The notes below the pieces were generated by a model, which saw nothing but the letters and a program-made list of their open reading frames with translations, ran no database searches and was not told the DNA's origin. Shown here in pieces: positions 34,613-42,370 of a stretch of DNA of 64,000 nucleotides. Position numbers and translations under genes: made by a program. Position 1 is the first letter of the stretch. Every line of letters begins with the position of its first letter. The stretch comes from Streptomyces nitrosporeus (GTDB taxonomy: Bacteria; Actinomycetota; Actinomycetes; Streptomycetales; Streptomycetaceae), in NCBI RefSeq assembly GCF_008704555.1, contig NZ_CP023702.1, positions 4,092,001 through 4,156,000 on the forward strand. The letters run 5' to 3'.

Positions 34613-34759
34613 TCAGGTGAGGACCACGGAGACGAGGGACACGCCGACGACGACACCGCCGGTGGTCCACCAGCCGGGGGCCTCCATGGCCTCCAGCTCC
34701 TGCAGGCCGAGCTCCAGGCTGTCCAGGTCGAGGGCGGTGTTCTCGAACTTCTCGTTCAT
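34613..34759 (-). CDS. Daptide-type RiPP precursor, C type
   Basis: 48 residues, first precursor after the dehydrogenase gene. ATG 34759 has GAAGGAG upstream. The leader is identical to B. The core, GWWTTGGVVVGVSLVSVVLT, differs from B at five positions near the end, all conservative (Ile/Val/Leu, Ala/Leu). The terminal Thr is retained and Cys is absent. The five precursors thus fall into two leader types (A; B/C) and three cores. Confidence 0.9.
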   Translation of the reverse strand: MNEKFENTALDLDSLELGLQELEAMEAPGWWTTGGVVVGVSLVSVVLT

Positions 34760-34849
34760 GACGTTTCTCCTTCGTAGGGCTCGGCCGGATGCCGAGCGGT
34801 GGTGCGTTCCCCGCGCCGGGCCGGCGCGGAAGTCTGTGGGTGCGGCCGC

Positions 34850-36052
34850 TCAGGCGGCCGCGGTGAGGAGGGCGTTCACGTCCGCCGCCCGCAGTCCGCC
34901 GAGCATCGGGAGCCCGGCGCCCCAGGTGCGGACCGTCCGGCGGGCGACCGTTTCGCGCAGCGGCGGCGTGAGGGTGAGGTCCCGTGCCACGCCCCAGCGG
35001 TCCATCAGGGCGCTGATGCCCGCTGCCGGCTCGGCGGGCAGCGGGTCGCCGCTGCTGTCGGCCGAGCGCAGCAGGTCCCAGACCCGCCGTAGGCGGGGGG
35101 CGGAGCCGAGCCGGGTGTCTCCGGCGAGGACCGCCTGCCACAGCGAGGGCAGGAGAGCCGCGACCGCGGTCATCTTGCGGGCGCCGAGCGCGCTGGACAG
35201 TTCGTTCGCGATCATCCAGCCCTCGGTGCTGAACAGGTCTCGGCCGTAGGAGAACCAGGTGGACTGGGTGAGTCCGCTGAGCCGGGCGAGGTCGGTCCGC
35301 AGTTCGGCGCCGGGCATGCGGCCCGCCGCGAGCTGCCGGGCGGCTTCGCCGCCCAGCCGGACCAGCTGGGTCGCCGCCGCCTCGGAGAGGGCGTCCTCGA
35401 CCGGGCGGTCCAGGAGGTTGCCGATGTACGGGCCGATCGTGCGGAAGAGGGCCTCCAGCACGCCTTCGACCAGGAGGTCCGCCGGCAGTGTCTCGGTCGC
35501 CGAGGGGTCGAGCAGGGCCGCGTCCGGTGCCAGTGCGTCACTCATCACGAGCCGCTTGCCGCTGTTGTGCGGGAGGCAGGCGACCCGGCTGAGTTCGGCG
35601 CCGGTGCCGATGGTGGTGGGTACCGCCAGCAGAGGCCGTGACCTGCGGGTACGCGGATCGAGGGTCAGCAGCCCGCTGCGGCCGGTGGTGCGCAGGGCGG
35701 CGCGGGCCCGTGGGTCCTCGTGGGCGACCGCGAGCAGCTTCGCCCGGTCGATCAGGGATCCTCCGCCGACGGCCGCGATCAGGCCGGCGTCGGCGGTGGC
35801 GCCGGCCAGGGCGAGGATCTCGTCCGGGCCGCCGTCGCCGTCGGGGACGATACGCCGGACGGTGTGGCCCGCCCGGTCCAGTTCCTCGGTCACCAGGGCG
35901 GTGACGGAGCTCTCGGCCACGGCCGGGTCGAGCAGCAGGGCGGTGCCGGCGGGGCCGGAGTCTCCCCGGGCGTCCTCGAAGTCCTCCAGCCAGTCGGCGA
36001 GCCCCGCGGAGCCGACCAGCAGCCGGGTGGAACCGGACCAGGCGATGTTCAC
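34850..36052 (-). CDS. Daptide dehydrogenase (Fe-ADH-like fold, metal ligands lost)
   Basis: 400 residues, GTG 36052 overlapping the aminotransferase stop (GTGA). Fold: NAD-binding AVGGGSLIDRAKLLA and VPTTIGTGAELSRVA of group III (iron-type) alcohol dehydrogenases. The usual metal ligands are not seen: DAxxH reads EALFR (VLEALFRTIGPYI), and the two later His positions read STEGWMIANELSS and GARKMTAVAALLP. In daptide biosynthesis the C-terminal Thr is oxidised at its side-chain hydroxyl and decarboxylated to an amino-ketone; this gene is the best candidate. Metal independence is my inference from the missing His. Confidence 0.87.
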   Translation of the reverse strand: MNIAWSGSTRLLVGSAGLADWLEDFEDARGDSGPAGTALLLDPAVAESSVTALVTEELDRAGHTVRRIVPDGDGGPDEILALAGATADAGLIAAVGGGSLIDRAKLLAVAHEDPRARAALRTTGRSGLLTLDPRTRRSRPLLAVPTTIGTGAELSRVACLPHNSGKRLVMSDALAPDAALLDPSATETLPADLLVEGVLEALFRTIGPYIGNLLDRPVEDALSEAAATQLVRLGGEAARQLAAGRMPGAELRTDLARLSGLTQSTWFSYGRDLFSTEGWMIANELSSALGARKMTAVAALLPSLWQAVLAGDTRLGSAPRLRRVWDLLRSADSSGDPLPAEPAAGISALMDRWGVARDLTLTPPLRETVARRTVRTWGAGLPMLGGLRAADVNALLTAAA

Positions 36053-37350
36053 CGGATGCCTCCCGCGAAGTGCTCGACACCGGTGCGTACGGCCTCGACC
36101 AGTTCCTGGATCTCGGCGTCGGTCGCGGTGAGCGGCGGCATGATCTGCACACCGTGGACACCGGCGTGGACGATCGCCCCCGCCGCGCGGATGGCGGCGA
36201 TCTGGCCGAGCACCTCGGCCTGCGGCAGGAGCCCGCCCCCGGCCGTACGGATCCGCAGCGACCGGAAGAGCCCGCGGCCGTCGGCGGAGTCGAACAGGGG
36301 GTGCCCCTCGACGAGCCGGTCCAGAGCGGTGCCGAGCACCTCGGCGGCACGCCGGCCGAGGGCCACCGCGTCCAGCCGCCGCATCTCCTCGATGGTGGCG
36401 AGGATCGCGGCACAGGTCACCGGGGTGCCCGCCTGCGTCTCGCCGTGGGTGAGCGTGGCGTCCTCGTCGCGGAAGACGTCGGCCACCTCGCGGGAGACGA
36501 CCACGGCCGCGGCGGCGCAGGTCCCGTTGGTCAGCCCCTTGGAGGTGACCAGCAGATCGGGCCGGCCGCTCCAGCGCTGGGAGGCGAACATGTCCCCGGT
36601 GCGGCCGAACCCGGTGGCCACTTCGTCGGCGGCGAGCAGGAAGCCGTACTCGTCCCGCAGCCTCAGCAGGGTGTCGACGTACTCGTCCGTGAGGGGTACG
36701 GCACCGCTGCCGAGCACCGGTTCGACCACGACGGCGGCCACCTGGCGGCCCTGGGCACGCATCAGCTTCTCGATGTCGCCCGGGTCGTTGGGGGTGACAT
36801 GGCGGACCAGGCGCTGGTCGACGCCGTACACCTGCTGGCCGAGGTTCTCCCCGGTGAGGGCGAACCCGCCGAAGGTGAGCCCGTGGTAACTGCCCCGCAG
36901 CCCGACGACGATCTTGCGGGACGCCTGTCCCCTCAGTGCGTGGTAGTGCCGGGCCGTCTTCATGACCAGGTCGTTGGCGGCGCCCCCGGAGGTCGAGAAC
37001 AGCACCCGGGCGAAGTGGTCGGCTCCGCAGAGCGCGACCAGGGCCTCGGCGGCACGCCGGGCGTAGGTGTGCTCGTAGCGGAAGACGCTCAGGTACGAGG
37101 CGTCGCGGAGCGCTTCGTAGGCGGCACGGGCGATGTTCTCGTTGCCGTGGCCCAGATTGGCGTTCCACAGCCCGGAGTCACCGTCGAGGAGTTCGCTTCC
37201 GTCGGCGAAACGTACGCGCATGCCCTGGGCGGAGACGGCGCAGATGCTGTCGTCGCCGTGGGCGGAGGGAGGGAGCAGGGAGGTCCACAGCGCGGGGTGG
37301 GACCGCGTGCCGGCCTCTTCCGGCAGGGGTGTCAGGGTCGTCTCGGTCAT
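36049..37350 (-). CDS. Daptide-type class-III aminotransferase
   Basis: PLP enzyme of 433 residues. ATG 37350 shares its A with the methyltransferase stop (TGATG). Motifs: FSTSGGAANDLVMKTAR (PLP phosphate), FLLAADEVATGFGRTGDM (Asp for the pyridine N) and VTSKGLTNGTC with the Schiff-base Lys. Proposed step: transaminate the ketone left after oxidative decarboxylation of the C-terminal Thr to the 1,2-diamine. It is clearly different from the aminotransferase at 5.4 kb. Tight overlaps with neighbours on both sides show one translational unit. Confidence 0.9.
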   Translation of the reverse strand: MTETTLTPLPEEAGTRSHPALWTSLLPPSAHGDDSICAVSAQGMRVRFADGSELLDGDSGLWNANLGHGNENIARAAYEALRDASYLSVFRYEHTYARRAAEALVALCGADHFARVLFSTSGGAANDLVMKTARHYHALRGQASRKIVVGLRGSYHGLTFGGFALTGENLGQQVYGVDQRLVRHVTPNDPGDIEKLMRAQGRQVAAVVVEPVLGSGAVPLTDEYVDTLLRLRDEYGFLLAADEVATGFGRTGDMFASQRWSGRPDLLVTSKGLTNGTCAAAAVVVSREVADVFRDEDATLTHGETQAGTPVTCAAILATIEEMRRLDAVALGRRAAEVLGTALDRLVEGHPLFDSADGRGLFRSLRIRTAGGGLLPQAEVLGQIAAIRAAGAIVHAGVHGVQIMPPLTATDAEIQELVEAVRTGVEHFAGGIR

Positions 37351-38174
37351 CACAGGGCCTCTGCTTCGAGCAGGACGTCGTGGTGGCGTCCGCCACCGGG
37401 TACGGGGGTGAGGGAGCGGACGGCGTAACCGGCCTGCTCCAGCTCGGCGATGAGCCGCTGTGCGGGCAGGACGCCGATGGTGGTGGTGGCGACCGTGACG
37501 GGGCCCTCGGCGGGCGGCTCGGCCGGGATCATGGTGACCGTGCGGGTGGTGGCGCCCGCGCTCCACTGCTCGATCATGCGGTAGGTACGGCCGCTCTGGC
37601 CCTCCGCGAGGATCTCGGACTCGTCCGTGCCGTCGGCGGCCGGATCGACCTCGACCGTGGTGATCAGGAAGCGTCCGCCGGGGGCGAGGTGCTCCCGTAC
37701 ACAGCGGTAGAGACCGGGGCGGGCCTCGGGCGGCAGCAGCGAGACCGAGGTGGTGCCGAGCACCACGGCACCGAAACGGCGGCCGAGGGCGAAGTCGCTC
37801 ATGTCGGCCCGCACCGGTGTGCAGCGTCCGCGCAGCGAGGGCGGGGTGGCGGCCAGGCGCTCACGGAGCAGCCCGATCATGTCCTCTGACAGTTCCAGGG
37901 CGGTGACCTCGCGGCCGAGACCGAGGAAGGGGAAGGTCAGGCGGCCGGAGCCGGCCGCCAGGTCCAGCACCGGGCCGGGCAGTCTGCGCAGGGCCGCGAG
38001 GAGTTCGCGTACCTCGTGCGGGGTGGTGCCGGCGATGTCGTGGTAGACGGGGGCTCCCGCCTCGTCGTACAGGTCGCACAGGACGGCCTGTTCTCCGAGC
38101 CCGGCGACGGCCTCGGCGGCGCGGCCGGTGAGCGGGGTGCCCGCGAGGGCGGGACTGAGCAGCATGGCGCCCAT
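37350..38174 (-). CDS. Daptide-type SAM methyltransferase
   Basis: Class I SAM-dependent methyltransferase of 274 residues. ATG 38174 overlaps the upstream stop (TGATG) with GGAGGTG in front. Motif I is VLDLAAGSGRLTFPFLGLG, followed by VTALELSEDMIGLL (motif II acid), the PVRADMSDFALG acid, and VVLGTTSVSLL. A beta-rich insert at ~170-235 probably binds the peptide end. Proposed step: dimethylate the C-terminal diamine. Same operon order (recognition protein - methyltransferase - aminotransferase - dehydrogenase) by overlapping codons. Confidence 0.9.
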   Translation of the reverse strand: MGAMLLSPALAGTPLTGRAAEAVAGLGEQAVLCDLYDEAGAPVYHDIAGTTPHEVRELLAALRRLPGPVLDLAAGSGRLTFPFLGLGREVTALELSEDMIGLLRERLAATPPSLRGRCTPVRADMSDFALGRRFGAVVLGTTSVSLLPPEARPGLYRCVREHLAPGGRFLITTVEVDPAADGTDESEILAEGQSGRTYRMIEQWSAGATTRTVTMIPAEPPAEGPVTVATTTIGVLPAQRLIAELEQAGYAVRSLTPVPGGGRHHDVLLEAEAL

Positions 38175-39244
38175 CAGGCGTTCACCTCCTCGGTGACCGT
38201 GCGGGGCTCGGCGGATTCGGTGAGGGGCAGGCCGATGCCGGCGAAGTAGGCGGCGACGGCGTCGACGGTGTCCGGGGCGGCGTACCGGGCGGCCTCCTGA
38301 GCGGAGCCCGTGACCAGCAGCGCCTCGGCGGCGAGGGCCGCGTCGGTGGAGAGGGCGACGGTGCGGCGGTCCACGGGGTGGTGGATCAGGGCGCGTTCGC
38401 CGTTGTGGAGGAGCAGCGGGGCGGTGGCGGACCGGTCGAAGGGCTCGGCGAAGCCGTTCAGCGCCTCGGTCATGCGGCCGCCGAACCCGGAGACGCGGGG
38501 CTGTTCCATACCGCGGGTCACGGCCTCCCTGACCGCGCCCAGAGCCGCCAGGTAACGACCGGTCCAGGGACGGGAGGCCAGCTCCCGTGCCCGGGAGGCG
38601 CTGTCCGGCACCGCTCCGAGTGCGTCGGGGAACTCCTGCCACGCGCGGTGCAGTTCGTCGCGCGGGGTACCGACGGGGCCGAGCGGGGCGCCACCGGGGG
38701 AGACGCTGACGGTGCCGTCGGCGGCCACGTACAGCCGCAGGCCGGGTCCGTCCTCCCCGGGGCCGCCGCCCAGCGCGGAGAGGTCCCCGAGCTGTACCGC
38801 GGGATGGGTGAGGTATTCGGAGAACTCGCCCTGGTCCAGCGCACGTCCGGCGTCGTCGAGGTAGGCCTGGAAGTCGGCCTCCTCGGTGATCCGGACCAGC
38901 GTCGGACCCAGCACCGAGAGGTAGGGGGTGATCGAGTAGGCCTGCACCTGGAGGTAGAAGTCGGGGTGCAGCCCCGCCTCCGCGCCGGGCTCACCGAGCG
39001 AGCCCTGCCAGGTGATGATCTCCGCGCCGGTCGGCTCGTGGCGTACGGGTTCGGCGCTCGGCTCGTCCCCGGGGACGAGGACGGTGGTTCCGGGGCCGGC
39101 CACACCCGAGCCGAGCAGGGCGTCGAGGTGGGACGCGTCCTCCAGGACGACGGTCGAGGTGTACGGCGGACGGGCGGAGAGGGCGGACACGGGACGTCCC
39201 GTGCCCCACTGCAAGGCGTGGGCCTTGGCCGAAGAATGTGTCAT
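38174..39244 (-). CDS. Daptide biosynthesis RiPP recognition-type protein
   Basis: About 356 residues. ATG 39244 is preferred (AGG seven bases upstream) over ATG 39250. The sequence has no catalytic motif I recognise. It begins ALQWGTGRPVSAL, has a central PDFYLQVQAYSITPYLSVLGPTL segment and a C-terminal half-repeat with a LIHHPVDRRTVALSTDAALAAEALL pattern that suggests a winged-helix fold. Its size and its place at the head of the methyltransferase-aminotransferase-dehydrogenase unit match the precursor-recognition protein of daptide clusters. The assignment rests mainly on context. Confidence 0.72.
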   Translation of the reverse strand: MTHSSAKAHALQWGTGRPVSALSARPPYTSTVVLEDASHLDALLGSGVAGPGTTVLVPGDEPSAEPVRHEPTGAEIITWQGSLGEPGAEAGLHPDFYLQVQAYSITPYLSVLGPTLVRITEEADFQAYLDDAGRALDQGEFSEYLTHPAVQLGDLSALGGGPGEDGPGLRLYVAADGTVSVSPGGAPLGPVGTPRDELHRAWQEFPDALGAVPDSASRARELASRPWTGRYLAALGAVREAVTRGMEQPRVSGFGGRMTEALNGFAEPFDRSATAPLLLHNGERALIHHPVDRRTVALSTDAALAAEALLVTGSAQEAARYAAPDTVDAVAAYFAGIGLPLTESAEPRTVTEEVNA

Positions 39245-39382
39245 GAGCATGCCTAACGTGAGTGCGTGAGGAGCCGACGGCAGGGGGCTGCCTGCGAAGT
39301 CCGGGTGGTGGAGCGCGTACGTGCGAAGTCCAGGGGACGCGGGGAGGTACCCGCGAGGAGGGCGGCCGGGTCTGCCGCGAGG

Positions 39383-40381
39383 TCAGACGGCCAGGCCGAG
39401 CAGGGTCAGCAGGGCGCGCAGCTCCTTGGTGGCCGCCTGTGGCCCGAAGACCCGGGCCACACCGGTGACGTTGAGGACGATCTCGTCGACCCCCGCCTCC
39501 CGGTAGGCGTCCAGCCCGGCCCGCAGCCCGTCCGGTCCGCCGTACAGGAAGGCGTCGCCGGCGATCAGTGCCTTGCCCTGCAGGAGCTCGTTGTCGTCGG
39601 GCGGTCCGGTGCCCTCGGGAACCTCGTCCGGCAGGTCCACACCGCCGCGCCGGAGCATGTCGCGGTAGTGCGCCGCACGCAGATGGTTCCGGTTCGACGC
39701 GAGGGCGAGCTGCACGGGGTCGCGGTCGTGGGCCTCCAGGGCGAGGGGCACCATGGCCACCACACGGGGGGCGGGCCGTCCGGTCCTCTCCGCGCTCTCC
39801 CGTACCGCGGGCACGATGTGCTCCCGCAGATAACGGGCGGGCGTCAGCCAGGTGATGGCCGCGTCGGCCACCTCGCCGGCCACCCGGGCCATCCCGGGCC
39901 GCAGCACACCGAGTCCGAGCTCGACCTTCGGGCCGGGCACGGGCCGCAGCAGCGACTCCTGGTGCACGTACGTACCGTCCAGCACCTCCGGACCCCCCGC
40001 CAGCGCGGCACGTACGGCGCCCAGGTACTCGCGGGCCGCGGTGAGCGGACTGCGGTACGGGGCACCGAGCAGTGCCTGCTGCACACCCGGGGCTCCGGGG
40101 CCGTACCCCGCCAGGACCGGTTCGCCGGTCATCAGGGAGAGCGATCGTGCCTGGAGCGCGGCCTCGGTGGGATGCCGCAGGGGCATCAGGGTCACTCCGA
40201 GCCCCGCCGGCACCCGGAATCCCGCACCGGCGGCGTAGGCGAACCCCTGGTGGGACTCGGTGGAGAGGCTCTGCCCCTGCCACAGCCGGTGGGCACCGGT
40301 CCAGTGCACGAGTCCCGCGAACGGCAGCATCTGCTCGGGTCTGCTCGGGACGAACGGTACGAGGACCGAGTAGGCGGTCAT
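39383..40381 (-). CDS. LLM-class (luciferase-like) oxidoreductase
   Basis: TIM-barrel flavin/F420-dependent oxidoreductase of 332 residues. ATG 40381 has AAGGAGGG upstream. Blocks: VLVPFVPSRPEQMLPFAGL, RVPAGLGVTLMPLRHPTEAALQA interrupted here (GLGVTLMPLRHPTEAA), LDGTYVHQESLL, PGPKVELGLGV, AITWLTPARYLREHIVP and VDEIVLNVTGV. The superfamily includes F420H2-dependent LanJ(C) reductases that turn Dha/Dhb into D-Ala/D-Abu in lanthipeptides. Given LanKC in the same operon, that role is my preferred inference; another oxidation or reduction of the peptide is possible. It lies 138 bp before the recognition-protein gene. Confidence 0.85.
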   Translation of the reverse strand: MTAYSVLVPFVPSRPEQMLPFAGLVHWTGAHRLWQGQSLSTESHQGFAYAAGAGFRVPAGLGVTLMPLRHPTEAALQARSLSLMTGEPVLAGYGPGAPGVQQALLGAPYRSPLTAAREYLGAVRAALAGGPEVLDGTYVHQESLLRPVPGPKVELGLGVLRPGMARVAGEVADAAITWLTPARYLREHIVPAVRESAERTGRPAPRVVAMVPLALEAHDRDPVQLALASNRNHLRAAHYRDMLRRGGVDLPDEVPEGTGPPDDNELLQGKALIAGDAFLYGGPDGLRAGLDAYREAGVDEIVLNVTGVARVFGPQAATKELRALLTLLGLAV

Positions 40382-40454
40382 CGGGGGTTCCCTCCTTGTT
40401 CCTGGCCGAGGTCCTGGCTGATGGACGGCTGACGGACGGCTGACGTCGTGGTGG

Positions 40455-40670
40455 CTAGATCCAGTCGTGGATCAGCGGGACGGCCGGCACCACTTCGTCC
40501 AGGATCAGCTCGGGGAGGGAGGACAGCTGGAGAAGGGCGGAACCGCCGGTCGTGGCGGTGGAGACCACCTCGGCCGCGGGGCCCGCCGGGGCGTCCGCCT
40601 GGGCGGTACCGGCGCCGGCGATGCTGAGCAGGGCGGTGGCGACGAGCGAGATGGCGAAGCGCTTCTTCAT
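40455..40670 (-). CDS. Small secreted peptide at cluster edge (71 aa)
   Basis: ATG 40670 follows CAGGGGGAAC. A signal peptide is clear (KKRFAISLVATALLSIAGAGTAQA), cut before DAPAG. The mature ~45 residues are acidic and hydrophobic (AEVVSTATTGG, LLQLSSLPELILDEVVPAVPLIHDWI in part: LPELILDEVVP). There is no Cys and no leader motif like that of the precursors. It heads the minus-strand transcript, 73 bp before the LLM gene. It could be an immunity factor, a signal, or unrelated; I do not recognise the family. Confidence 0.72.
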   Translation of the reverse strand: MKKRFAISLVATALLSIAGAGTAQADAPAGPAAEVVSTATTGGSALLQLSSLPELILDEVVPAVPLIHDWI

Positions 40671-40957
40671 GACTGTTCCCCCTGATCGATACGTGTGGAT
40701 CTGGAATCCGGCCCGTTCCGGTCCGGTTGCCCGGAGCTTCCGGTGTGTTCCCGGCGGCTCCTTGTGACCACAACTCTGCTGTCCGGGAAGCCCGAGCGGG
40801 AGGGGACTTGCGCGCAGCTTGCTGCGCCCGCCGATGTCACTTCCTGCGCATCTTCTGCCCTTGGCTTGAACGGACCTGACGATCTACATCGTTCTTGCCT
40901 GGTCAGCCTGATAGATCTATGAGAACGACCGGAAGTCGTCGGCCATTGGGGGGAACC
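40671..40957. promoter_or_regulatory. Divergent promoter region with dyads (RiPP operon / LuxR)
   Basis: 287 bp. An inverted repeat TCGTTCT (40889-40895) ... AGAACGA (40922-40928) and a partly overlapping GGCTTGAAC (40863) ... GTTCTTGCC (40891) flank the likely start region of the LuxR-type gene. A hairpin GCGCAGC-TT-GCTGCGC lies near 40813-40828. The stretch is less GC-rich than its surroundings. These are candidate sites for autoregulation and for control of the leftward operon. Confidence 0.55.
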
Positions 40958-41974
40958 ATGCCGCACACGAGTCTTGAGTTTCTGGGCGTCAGACCGGAGG
41001 AGGAGGCGTTCTACCGCGCACTGCTGCGGACGGGCGGAGCCGGCCTGGAGGAGCCGGCCGAACACCGTTCCCCGGACGAGGAGCCGACGCGCGCCCTGCG
41101 GGAACGGGCCGTCGGACTCGGACTCGCCACCAGTGCCGACGGCCTGCTGCGCCCCGTCGCCCCGGCGAGGGCGATCGAGGCCCTCGTCGAGCGCCGGGTG
41201 GCCCTGGTCCGGGCGGAGCTGGAGAACGCGGTCGCGGACAACGACATCGTCGCCTCACTGCTCGCGGAGCGGAACCCCGCACCGGCGGACAACGCCGTCG
41301 CCGGGAACGACCGCCCCACGATGGAGCGTCTGGAAGGAGTCGACCGGGTCCGCGCCGCCATCGACGAACTGACCTTCTTCACCCGCACGGAGAGCCTCAC
41401 CACATGGCCGAGCGGGCTGATCCCCCCTCAGGTCGTCGCGACGTCCCGGCCCGCGGACGAACGCATCCTGCGTCGCGGCATACGGATGCGGACCCTGATC
41501 GGGGCCGCCGCGCTGGACGATCCCGGCACCATGGCGTACCTGCACGAACTGATCGCCAAGGGAGCGGAGATCCGGATCTCCCGGCTGCCGCTGGAACGTG
41601 TCCTGATCTTCGACCGGGCCGCCGCGCTCACCCCGATCGACCCCGCCGCCAGCAGCCGCGGTGCCCTGCTCACCCGGGAGCCGGGGCTCGTCGCCACCCT
41701 GGTCTCACTCTTCGAACGGATGTGGGGCCAGGCCCACGAGCCTCCGCCGCCGTCGGGCGAGAGCGGCCCGGAGCCGGCCGACGACCGCCCCGGCGAGATC
41801 GAGCGCAGGGTGCTGGAGTCCCTGTGCACGGCGGACAAGGACGAGACCGGAGCCCGCGACGTCGGCATCTCGGTGCGTACGTACCGCAAGTACGTGGCGT
41901 CCCTGATGCAGCAGCTGGGCGCGTCGAACCGTTTCCAGGCCGCACTCCTCGCCCGCGAGCGCAGCTGGATCTGA
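40958..41974 (+). CDS. LuxR-type helix-turn-helix regulator of RiPP cluster
   Basis: 338 residues. ATG 40958 follows TTGGGGGGAACC. The N-terminus (LEFLGVRPEEEAFYRALLRTGGAG, in part FLGVRPEEEAFYRALL) is a TrmB-like winged-helix start. The middle (~120-260) has the PLD-like sensor fold seen in such regulators (IRMRTLIGAAALDDP; GAEIRISRLPLERVLIFD). The C-terminal LuxR-type HTH is at ~285-335 (RRVLESLCTADKDETGARDVGISVRTYRKYV in part: DVGISVRTYRKYVASLM). Divergent to the RiPP operon, so probably its pathway-specific regulator. A strong terminator follows. Confidence 0.87.
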   Translation: MPHTSLEFLGVRPEEEAFYRALLRTGGAGLEEPAEHRSPDEEPTRALRERAVGLGLATSADGLLRPVAPARAIEALVERRVALVRAELENAVADNDIVASLLAERNPAPADNAVAGNDRPTMERLEGVDRVRAAIDELTFFTRTESLTTWPSGLIPPQVVATSRPADERILRRGIRMRTLIGAAALDDPGTMAYLHELIAKGAEIRISRLPLERVLIFDRAAALTPIDPAASSRGALLTREPGLVATLVSLFERMWGQAHEPPPPSGESGPEPADDRPGEIERRVLESLCTADKDETGARDVGISVRTYRKYVASLMQQLGASNRFQAALLARERSWI

Positions 41975-42107
41975 GCGGCGCGTGCGTCCGGGACGGTGCT
42001 TCCGTCCGGGACTGTGCTTCCCGGACGGCGTATCCATCCGGACGTAGCTTCCCGGGACGGCGCGTCCATCCGGACGGCGCTTCCCGGACGACCGCTCCCG
42101 GACGGCA
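41975..42107 (+). repeat. Imperfect short repeats after LuxR gene
   Basis: Degenerate ~20-25-bp units around the word TCCGGACGG / TTCCCGGACG (for example TCCATCCGGACG twice), between the LuxR stop and its terminator. Non-coding. Confidence 0.6.
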
Positions 42108-42153
42108 CGACGGGGGTCGGAGCACCGTGGAGCAGGTGCTCCGACCCCCGTCG
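42108..42153. terminator. Strong terminator after LuxR gene
   Basis: Perfect 18-bp stem (CGACGGGGGTCGGAGCAC and complement) with a ten-base loop; serves the LuxR gene (+) and the convergent small membrane-protein gene (-). Confidence 0.8.
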
Positions 42154-42187
42154 GAGAGATCCCGCGGCCCCCGCCGCCCCGCGCCGG

Positions 42188-42370
42188 TTACCGTCTGGCG
42201 GCCCGGGCCAGCGAACGGGCGCTGAACAGCGCTCCGAGGGCGAACACGGACACCGCCACGATCTGTGCGGCGCCGTCGAGGATCACGAGAGAACAAGCGA
42301 GAGCGATCAGCAGGCCGGTCAGCCCGGCCAACGGATTCCGAGTACTCCCGCCCGTGGATTTCTGGGCCAT
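42188..42370 (-). CDS. Small membrane protein (60 aa)
   Basis: ATG 42370 (MAQKSTGGSTRNPL) has AAGGAGCC upstream; the open frame extends further but without coding character. Two membrane helices: AGLTGLLIALACSLVIL and AQIVAVSVFALGALFSA, joined by a short DGA turn, then a basic tail ARSLARAARR. It resembles the small two-helix membrane proteins common in streptomycetes; function unknown. It lies just outside the tRNA-bounded element, between it and the RiPP cluster. Confidence 0.75.
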   Translation of the reverse strand: MAQKSTGGSTRNPLAGLTGLLIALACSLVILDGAAQIVAVSVFALGALFSARSLARAARR

